A stretch of 64,000 nt of DNA, from assembly GCA_946406115.1 (NCBI GenBank), contig OX291562.1:11686001-11750000 (forward strand), given 5' to 3'. Shown here one piece after another: positions 56,778 through 64,000 of this stretch; within the stretch, counting starts at the first letter, position 1, and each line of letters begins with the position of its first letter. The DNA comes from Apoda limacodes. Its lineage: Eukaryota; Arthropoda; Insecta; Lepidoptera; Limacodidae. A program made the translations under genes and the position numbers. The notes under the pieces were generated by a model. The model worked only from the letters and a program-made list of their open reading frames with translations, did no database searches and was not told the DNA's origin.

Positions 56778-57045
56778 TTATACCACTTAGATGGTAAACA
56801 AGCTTACGGTCCGCCTGATGGTAAACGGTCACCACAACATATGGACGCTTGCATCACCTGGGACAACACTTGCGCGTTGCCGACTCTTCTAAAATCCAAT
56901 AACTTCTTTCTTAAAGAACCCCATACCCCATAGCTCCCTAGCTCATTCCACAATCTAAGTATTCACGGGAGAAAGTTTCTCTGAAACCGCACTGTACGTG
57001 ACCATTCAGGTTCTAAAGTGTGAGAATGAATTCCCTGCCGATGAC
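56778..57045 (-). mobile_element. Jockey-group LINE 3' end
   Basis: 'ggtccgcctgatggtaaacg', 'gagaaagtttctctgaaacc', 'aatgaattccctgccgatga'. It has small deletions near 56930. Confidence 0.75.
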
Positions 57046-57254
57046 CAGAAAAACCAGAAAATATCCGTAGGCATTATTTCGGAAAATCTTAATCATTTTT
57101 TAACAACACAGACTTTTTCATTTATATTTTAGGAATTACAACAAAAATACTACTCTACTATATACATTAATTCTAAATAGATTACTATCTTCACATTGTA
57201 AACATTACAATTCTGTGACGGCTGAACCAAGTCCTTTAGCAGTTTTTGGATTAC

Positions 57255-57305
57255 TGTTTATTTATACCACCAAAGTGGCAAACAAGGTTACGAATCGCAG
57301 GACGT
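57255..57305 (-). mobile_element. Jockey-group LINE, extreme 3' fragment
   Basis: 'ttataccaccaaagtggcaa' then 'acaaggttacgaatcgcagg'. Confidence 0.55.
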
Positions 57306-57518
57306 TAAGTACATTTTTCACAAACAGCACTGTCCTTTTTATACATTCTTAATTATTTAAAAATATTTTATACAATACTAGCTGGCCAACTCACCTTGAC
57401 GTTTTTTTAAGTCTTAGAACTTTCCTAAAATGCAAGCTATCACCTTGCAAAATTTCATTAAGATTTGTTCAACGGTATGGCAGCTCATAAAATACAACGA
57501 AACATTAATTTCTAAACA

Positions 57519-58555
57519 TGGGCGGTGCTTGAGTCTCTCCAGCGATGCCGGATTGACTATCGGTATATCGAAGTGCTAAAGAGTTTGTACAATAAAGCCA
57601 CCATGTCGATCCGAGTACAGGAGCAGAGTTCGAGGGCTATTCCATTACAATGAGGTGTGAGACAGGGAGACGTCATTTCTTCGAAACTGATTACTGCTGT
57701 ATTGGAAGATGCCTACAAAACTCTGGAGTGGAAAGGACACGGCATCGATATCAACGGGGAGTACATTACTCACCTTCGATTTACCGACGATATTGTGGTC
57801 ATGGCAGATTCGATGGAAGACCTCAGCACAATGCTAGAAGACCTCAATCGAGTTTCCAATCAGGTGGGCCTTAAAATGAACATGGACAAAACGAAGGTCA
57901 TGTCAAATGGCCATGCTGTGCCCACCCAAATATCAGTCGGGAACTCGAGGCTCGAAATTGTTGACGAATACGTCTGCTTAGGACAAACGGTCCAACTAGG
58001 TAGGTCCAACTTCGGGAAAGAGGTCAATCGTCGAATCCAACTCGGCTGGGCAGCGTTCGGAAAACTCCGCAACGTCTTTTCGTCCAAAATACCTCAGTGC
58101 CTCATGACGAAAGTCTATGACCAGTGTGTGTTACCAGTGATGACATATGGCACTGAAAAGTGGCCTCTAACTATGGGCCTTATAAGTAAGTCACACAACG
58201 AGCTATGGAGAGGGCTATGCTCGGGGTTTCTCTACGAGATCGAATTAGAAATTAGGAGATCCGTAGACGAACGAAAGTCACCGACATAGCCCAGCGCATT
58301 AGCAAGTTGAAGTGGCAGTGGGCAGGGCACATAGTTCGTAGAACTGATGGTCGATGGGGCCGAAAGGTTCTCGAATGGAGGCCACGGACTGGCAAACGCA
58401 GCGTCGGCAGACCGCCCACAAGGTGGTCAGACGACATAGCGAAGGCCGCAGGAAGACGCTGGATGCAGGCCGCTTCCAACCGTTTGCTTTGGAAATCTAT
58501 GGGGGAGGCCTATGTTCAGCAGTGGAATTCTTGCGGCTGAGATGATGATGATTAT
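57519..58555 (+). mobile_element. RTE-clade LINE, 5'-truncated copy with intact 3' end
   Basis: RT palm region GVRQGDVISSKLITAVLEDA and HLRFTDDIVVMADSM (catalytic DD), then VCLGQTVQLGRSNFGKEV, QCVLPVMTYGTE and, after a frameshift near 58290, MKWQWAGHIVRRTDGRWG to GEAYVQQWNSCG and a stop. It ends in the GATGAT run (58540-58553) typical of RTE tails. It lies about 85 bases beyond the stop of the - strand zinc-finger gene. Confidence 0.9.
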
Positions 58556-58621
58556 TTTTTATATATTAATGATTATTATAAATCAACTATTTTTACTTAT
58601 TTTGTTATAAAAGTTTGTTTG

Positions 58622-58627
58622 TTTATT
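58622..58627 (-). terminator. Probable polyadenylation signal AATAAA of the zinc-finger gene
   Basis: On the - strand AATAAA lies about 14 bases after the stop codon. Cleavage would then fall near 58600, giving a very short 3' UTR that stops before the RTE insertion ending near 58555. Confidence 0.5.
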
Positions 58628-58640
58628 TACACTTATTATT

Positions 58641-58715
58641 TTATAGCTTGTCGTACACAACATCACATTTACTATCGTCCTCTTCAACTAGATCTTCAAC
58701 ACCGTCAATAATTAC
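58641..58715 (-). CDS. Zinc-finger gene terminal exon and stop
   Basis: The acceptor is ATTTGTCTACAG, phase 0. The exon has 24 codons (VIIDGVEDLVEEDD ... VVYDKL) and a TAA stop. It continues the acidic tail of the preceding exon. Confidence 0.82.
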   Translation of the reverse strand, partial: VIIDGVEDLVEEDDSKCDVVYDKL

Positions 58716-61700
58716 CTGTAGACAAATACAAAAATATTATAATCCAGTAGAAAAGAGTGTAATGGTTATTTATGCAATTCTGTCGTTTAACACCCAAGTA
58801 CATAGGCGACCTTCGCTCGATTTTATTTTTCAATTATTTTCATAGAGGTTGTATTATGTATATTGTTAAATAGCGCCAACTCAAAAAAAACGATAACAGT
58901 TGATTATAGCTGCGGTTTTTGACGGCCTTAAGAGCTATGACATCGCATAAGCATTGAAATCGTTCTGTTCACCAAATTTAAAATTTAATTAAACAATATG
59001 ACCAATTAGTATTTGACAGCGCATTCACTAATCCACGTCCCGAGCATGTACAGCCAATGCGTTAAATGCGGGCTGAAAGTGACGTCATGGCGCATTCATT
59101 TTTGCTCGACAGAACGATCGAACGTGCGCATAGAGAGCATAATACGCATTTAATGCGTATAATGCTTGTCAACAAACCGCCCCTTATCATCATATAAGTA
59201 CCACAAAAAATTACAAGCGGACAGGAATAAAGTTATCAAAAAAGTATTTTTTTGTGTAAAATTGCGTTTATAAAGAAATACAACTATATAGGAAAACTTA
59301 AAAAGCAAAACCCTATCTTAATACAAAATTTTATCCAAATTGTTGGAGCCGTTCCCGAAATACGCAAATATATATATATACAACTTAAACAAGCACATTT
59401 AAATATATATTATATTTTAAATATATATAATAAATATTTTATATAGAAGATTTACGGCAAGGCCTCGAATCAGTCTCTATGGTCCATGCCACCAGCATGT
59501 GTGTTCGTGGAACTCGTCACAAATGGGAACCCTCGGCGAAGCTATTAGGTTTTGACAACCAAGCAGCCCTGCCACGCTCCAATACCAATAACAACTCGGC
59601 CATTTCTTTGTGGTCTTTGTAGTATTTTTGAATAGCAAGTAATTCACATGCCAATATTGTACAGTATTGAATCAATATATCATACTATATATTCAAGTAT
59701 CAATTTCCATACAAATCCACATAGATTAAAAATACTCCAACACTCTAAGTGTAAAGCTAATTTTAAAATTGTACTTTAAACGAAAACCCAATTTTTAGTA
59801 CATTCTGTATTAAAATATCTATTCTGTGGTCTAAATATTTGTGGTCCACAAACATACAAAAAAAAATCTTTTTACTAATCTAATATTTGTAAAATATTGG
59901 TACCTGATGAAAAAACATATTTTTTTGTCTTATATTTTGTGAGCCATCTTTACTAAACCAATTTAGATATTATATATTGTACAGGATATCTAAATATGAA
60001 GTATCTGGAAGACCGAGCTATGCTCGTTTTTTTAACAACGCCATCTATTGTCAAGAAGCCTTACTGTTGCTTTATTTTTATTTTATTTTTGGACCACATA
60101 ATGACAAAATATGATCGTTACTGGCCCCAGTGTGTGCCAATAAGTCTTTAAAATTTTTTAAGTACATTGTTATCTGTTAGGTGAAAGAAAACCATCGTGA
60201 GCAAACTTGCATACGTCAAAAAGACATATTTGAAGTCCACTATTCTAACTGGGCTGGCTTAATGGACTAAGGGTCAGACAAATAAAGAATAGGCCGATGC
60301 CTCTACAGATGGCACGTATGAAGGCCGATAACTGAAAGTTAAACAGCGAGCATTTCTTGATTATATAATAGACTAGCTTTTGACCCCGGCTTACATAGAC
60401 TTTGGTCATCACCGCAGAATTTTACAGAAATATCTTGTTACACTCAGGTAAAAAGTATTTTATGTCTTCTTAAACTACTAACCGCCTGCATTCCTGCGAT
60501 GGCTCTATCAGTCTCCTTGTCAGGATCATCGATTTGATCCATATTATCGATATGCTCTTCCTCCAACACCACTTGCATCTGACCTTCTTGATCACCATCT
60601 GTTGAAACGAAATCATTAGCAACACAAAAATTTCGGAAGTTAAATTATATTCATTTAGCGGCATCAGTATGAAACTGTCACTACATTCACAAGTGTTAAA
60701 AAACCTATGAGAACTCCAAACGACTTTAGATGAAATTTTAGATTTATATAATATTTTAATATTTAAGTTCATATAGAAAAGTGTGTAGTGTCTAAGTGGC
60801 TCAAATGTAAGCATATTCAATAAATATAAAAAAATAAAGAAAATTACGCAAAAACCCGTTTAAGAGCTAGTCAAGTCCAGCACAATTAGCGTTCCCCACT
60901 AAAATATATTAGTATGTTTAGTAAGTTTTTACCTACTTTTGATAAAAATAGTTTAATTTTCTTTCAACTATTACAATGTCGAAATAGTATTTTCTTATCG
61001 AGTACAAAATAACGCTATTTCATAACAAAGGAAGGACTTTCATTCCGAGGATAAGAAAAGCAATTTTGTACTTGGTATGAACGATACTTTTCCTACTACA
61101 CAATCATTTTTAGAAACAATCCTCAAGTGTTTAATATTTTCTAAATTGTACCAAAGTCTTTTATGACCTTGCCCGCGCAAGTGGCCAGTATCATTTTAGC
61201 TAATATTTAACTGGCCTGATTGAGTACGAAAAGAAATTTCAACCAATATTTCGTACTGACTTGTGAGTCATTTTTCACTGGGTTCGTGAAAAATTGACTA
61301 TCAGAACTAATGTCAAACATTAATGGAACTTAAGTTGAAGGTACTAGAAAGGTGTTAACACCGCACGCTACATCGTGTTATCACCGCTACAAGAATGTTA
61401 TACAAATTGCATCTATAAATGCATTTCAATAATTCATAATGTTTCGCAATATAGCACGTTAATATTCACATAATATTAACATTTAAACTATTAAAACTAT
61501 TTTCCTTATAGGGACTAGTTTAGATTTAAAAACATGTAATAACAATAAGTGTAAAATTGTATTAAGTTAGGTAAAATTAGAGTAGGTTTGTTTCATTTCC
61601 CCTCTTTACTATTTGTTGATATCAAAAATAATATTGTGTGAGTACCGACATGTTGTCGACTTAGTACGCACGACTATCCCTAAAAAAGCGAGATTTTTTC

Positions 61701-63282
61701 TAATGTATGTATGTAAAACATATACCATTTGTTGTGCAAAAATTTACAGAACTACTATGTAAAGTTCTATATAGACCGTATGTACGGTTACTAAGTTACA
61801 GGTGAAAATAGTTAGCGTATTGAGTATTGTACATTCTTTCTCCCTCACTCCTATAACAATAAACTGAAACAGGGATACAAAAGAGATGGGGCTATTGGCA
61901 AAAAAGGGAAAGACTGTCTAAAACTTCACATGGCTAAGGTCATTAAGTCCTTAGACTATGCCTAAGATTATGCCTAATATCACAGGTTAAAAGCACACCT
62001 TTGCCCCTATACGTAGGTATCTATATGGTTACGATAAGTAGTATGGTTAGGGCGCAAATTACATGTAAACTTATGAAATACAATAACTTATAACTCAGTA
62101 ACCGGGTTACATAGGATAAAGGTAAATGTATCATTAGATACCTCTCATAGGCATCTCTTGAGATAAATAGGTTTCATACAGGTAACTTTAAGCCCTGAAG
62201 TACAGGAGCAGAAAGAAAATCCTGAAAACTTGTATCACACATTTTTTCATGATTAGACATACTGACAGACACCAAAAATACTGAAAGGTATGTCCGAATT
62301 TTAGGTCTATTTTTTGACATAGAGCACAAAATCTATAGTCATCTAGTGTAAGCAGAAAGCCCTGAGAGCTAGAATTACAGCTCTTCTCTCACTACGGCCT
62401 AACCGTAGACGATGGAACATACCACTATATGTCGTTGAAACCGCCTCCGAAAGCTCTATCTTGGGACACCTAAATGGTCATTATAGCTCCTACCGTTTGA
62501 CTATAAAACCTAAAAATGTAAAACAACGTTATTTTATAGTCAAGCCGCAAATCGTGTGACTGTGATGGCAATAGCCGATAGAGACCCCAACTGTCAGTAG
62601 CGATTTATAGCTGGGAAGATATACCTACACTTTCAATATATGTCTATATCAGTTACTATATGTTGCCTTTCGCTAAGTTTTTGTGTGATTCAGTACTAAG
62701 ATTCAGTCAATCAAGAAGCTTCAAGAAGTACTAATCCATCAGGTACTAATATATAATGTTTAAAGTGAAATATTTGTAAATATGTGTTAGAATTAAGTTA
62801 GAAGCATAAGTTAAATAAAAAATAAAATCGGTCTGTTGTGTGAATATACGCGTTTTCCTTATATCTCAAGCGCCTCAGAGGAAACTCTTGTCACAGGCAA
62901 AACCTTGTGCCACAGATTTCGAAGGGTCTGTCCGCACAAAAGGTTTTTATGAAATTACTCAATGTCAATCCTGGGGGCAGACCTAATTTCTTGGACCAAG
63001 GTCCATAGACTTTTGCCCATTCTTCTTTCTATTATTAATTATCTATTATTAATTATCTATTGTTAATTAAAAATGTCACCTTCATTAGCCTGGACGAGTT
63101 GAAGAGTCCCATCAACAATTTTTCCAGTAATTTCACCAGAAATCCCACTCATTCTCAATTGCTGCTGCATTTTCTTGGCTTCGGCCTCTAGTTGCTGTTT
63201 TATGTACACCTCTTTGTGGTGTATCTTGTTGTGGTACTTGAGGTGGTGAGCTTTTGTGAACTTTTTATTGCATGGTGAACAC
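58641..63282 (-). CDS. C2H2 zinc-finger protein, last three exons (5' part outside window)
   Basis: The exons, in transcription order on the - strand, are 63282-63080, 60598-60483 and 58715-58641. The phases agree (1, then 0) and all introns have GT/AG ends. The visible 130 or so residues hold one classical finger (C-x2-C-x12-H-x3-H: CSPC ... H..IH), a basic/Gln-rich helix, and a C-terminus very rich in Asp and Glu. The protein is probably a nuclear DNA-binding regulator; the target and exact family cannot be told from one finger. More fingers are likely in exons beyond 64000. The intron between the first two visible exons contains an antisense solo LTR, and an RTE LINE in the opposite orientation ends just downstream. 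Confidence 0.82.
58716..60482. other. Intron of the zinc-finger gene
   Basis: It contains repeat G copy 2 (59070-59165), an (AT)-rich stretch near 59370-59445, and a repeat ending 'gaccgagctatgctcgtttt' at about 60010 followed by 'cgccatctattgtcaag'. A Helitron-like end, 'actagcttttgaccccggct', is reversed at 60371-60392. No further exon seen. Confidence 0.55.
59070..59165 (+). repeat. Repeat G, copy 2
   Basis: Similar in order to 12404-12530 ('gcgcattcatttttgctcga', 'gcatagagagcata'). Confidence 0.5.
60483..60598 (-). CDS. Zinc-finger gene penultimate exon: acidic region
   Basis: The acceptor is CGTTTCAACAG and the donor GCG|GTTAGT. The first two bases complete a Gly/Asp codon with the previous exon, then 38 codons follow: GDQEGQMQVVLEEEHIDNMD and a second acidic run. 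The phase match with both neighbours is exact. Confidence 0.82.
60599..61347. other. Intron sequence, no further feature
   Basis: AT-rich; the longer open frame on the - strand beyond 60598 lies outside the exon defined by splice sites. Confidence 0.5.
61353..62938 (+). mobile_element. Solo LTR, copy 2 (1586 bp), in an intron of the zinc-finger gene
   Basis: It begins TGTTAACACCGC and ends TCCGCACA, with perfect 5-bp duplications AAAGG at 61348-61352 and 62939-62943. It is similar along its length to the reverse complement of 16285-17944. Its 5' end carries an extra 23 bases followed by a near-repeat of the start (TGTTATCACCGC at 61376), where copy 1 begins. It is antisense to the host gene. 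Confidence 0.82.
63080..63282 (-). CDS. Zinc-finger exon: C2H2 finger and Gln-rich linker
   Basis: The acceptor is TTTTACTTTCAG and the donor GAAG|GTGAC. The exon starts with the third base of a split codon, holds 67 full codons and ends with one base of the next codon. The zinc ligands are the two Cys of CSPC and two His separated by three residues. The later part reads as a charged, Gln-rich helix (KQQLEAEAKKMQQQL). Confidence 0.85.
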
Positions 63283-63417
63283 CTGAAAGTAAAATTTCAA
63301 ATTTTAAGTTTAATTTATAAACAAAAATGTTTATATAGTAAATTCATTCAAATTATTTCTATTTATGGAAAATATTTGCATTTCGCTGATAATCACGTAC
63401 GTAATGAAATTAATTCT

Positions 63418-63520
63418 TACGGTTTTCATCCCCAGATGGAGATAAACAATGGCTATTGTAAACAGTGATCAACTCACATCATAATGTGGTGTACATCCTC
63501 TTTTCACCAACCACTTCAGC
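63418..63520 (+). repeat. Dispersed repeat D, copy 2
   Basis: Matches 22528-22632. Confidence 0.5.
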
Positions 63521-63528
63521 CCTGCGTT

Positions 63529-63549
63529 GGGGGGGGGGGGTGGGGGGGG
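63529..63549 (+). repeat. G-tract (12 G, T, 8 G)
   Basis: Almost pure G run on the + strand; could form a G-quadruplex, or mark a sequencing/assembly difficulty. Confidence 0.85.
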
Positions 63550-63639
63550 TGAGGCCATCGCATCGTCTCAACACTGCTTCTGATATTTTATTTTATCTGA
63601 ACTAAAGTAGCTCTATATTTGATAACTAGCGGAGATATA

Positions 63640-63877
63640 CTTTGTTTTTGCTGACCGTTCATCATTTTTACCCGGCTCACCTATTCACGCTTAAACCACT
63701 GTACCCATTAATATGAAATTTAACATGGAGATAGTTTGAGTCCCGGGAAAGGACATATGCTAATGTTGAAAACGTCAAGTGTAAGTTGGTTTTTTTTTCT
63801 ATAATTGAGTTAACGTTGAAATCCTACACTAATAACCGAATTTAGGGCGGGTGGAACCGCGGGCAAAAGCTAGTATA
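63640..63877 (+). mobile_element. Helitron-like repeat with intact 3' end
   Basis: 'cacgcttaaaccactgtacc', 'gtttgagtcccgggaaagga', 'gggcgggtggaaccgcgggc' and terminal 'aaaagctagtata'. A GC hairpin precedes the CTAG end. It is the reference for the interrupted copy at 27036-28779. Confidence 0.65.
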
Positions 63878-64000
63878 GTATAAGTCACAGAACATCATAA
63901 GACTGGGGTGTTCCCCAGTAGAAATGCTATTTAAAACGGCGAGCGTGCCATGATCTTTAGCAGACGCGCACTTCACTTCGAAACTCGCGAATCTGTCATT

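Noticed and set aside
57657..58289. 210-codon open frame
   Set aside because: It encodes the RT palm and post-RT region of an RTE LINE, 5'-truncated and frameshifted.
61353..62938. Coding transposon or virus-derived gene in the 1.6-kb element
   Set aside because: No frame of useful length; TG...CA ends and 5-bp duplication fit a solo LTR.

Overview
This window looks like nuclear DNA of a moth or butterfly (Lepidoptera). It is AT-rich, has no long uninterrupted ORFs, and its few real coding segments are short exons with GT/AG borders. It is crowded with repeats I recognise as typical of lepidopteran genomes: the 'GCGAGTCGGACTCGC ... GGGTTCCGTA ... GTCTGTCTGTC' family, 'cgggcaaaagctagta' Helitron-like ends, RTE LINEs ending in GATGAT, and a Jockey-group LINE whose 3' end carries 'ggtccgcctgatggtaagcgg'. 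The species cannot be named from the sequence.

Two protein-coding genes can be reconstructed. On the + strand at 34178-38800, five exons in phase 0 throughout encode a small unrecognised protein of about 250 residues: an N-terminal membrane anchor, a cysteine patch, a long coiled coil and a basic/proline-containing tail. On the - strand at 63282-58641 lie the last three exons of a C2H2 zinc-finger gene (one finger, a glutamine-rich stretch, then an acidic C-terminus). Its upstream exons must lie beyond position 64000. Two further exon candidates, at 49245-49328 and 53279-53668, are weaker.

The rest is repeat or unassigned sequence. Positions 1-8400 hold an inverted pair of a 400-bp repeat, one arm split by a TTAA-flanked MITE, plus LINE fragments (Jockey-type and RTE). 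Positions 8.4-34 kb hold hairpins, tRNA-derived SINEs, a 1.66-kb solo LTR with target duplication, several MITEs and nested Helitron-like/LINE insertions. The introns of the + strand gene carry a palindromic MITE, a hAT-type MITE with 8-bp duplication, LINE ends, a SINE, and three tandem modules resembling the internal promoter of 5S rRNA. Positions 39-58.6 kb are dominated by broken LINE copies; the largest (53878-56283, -) still shows endonuclease remnants and the RT YADD motif. A second solo LTR lies inverted relative to the first inside an intron of the zinc-finger gene.

The two genes show no sign of working together. I found no CRISPR array, prokaryotic operon, rRNA gene or intact autonomous transposon. 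The features most worth a second look are the 5S-like modules, the paired solo LTRs with clean target duplications, the unrecognised membrane coiled-coil gene, and a few repeat-poor blocks with homeodomain-type motifs that could be enhancers.
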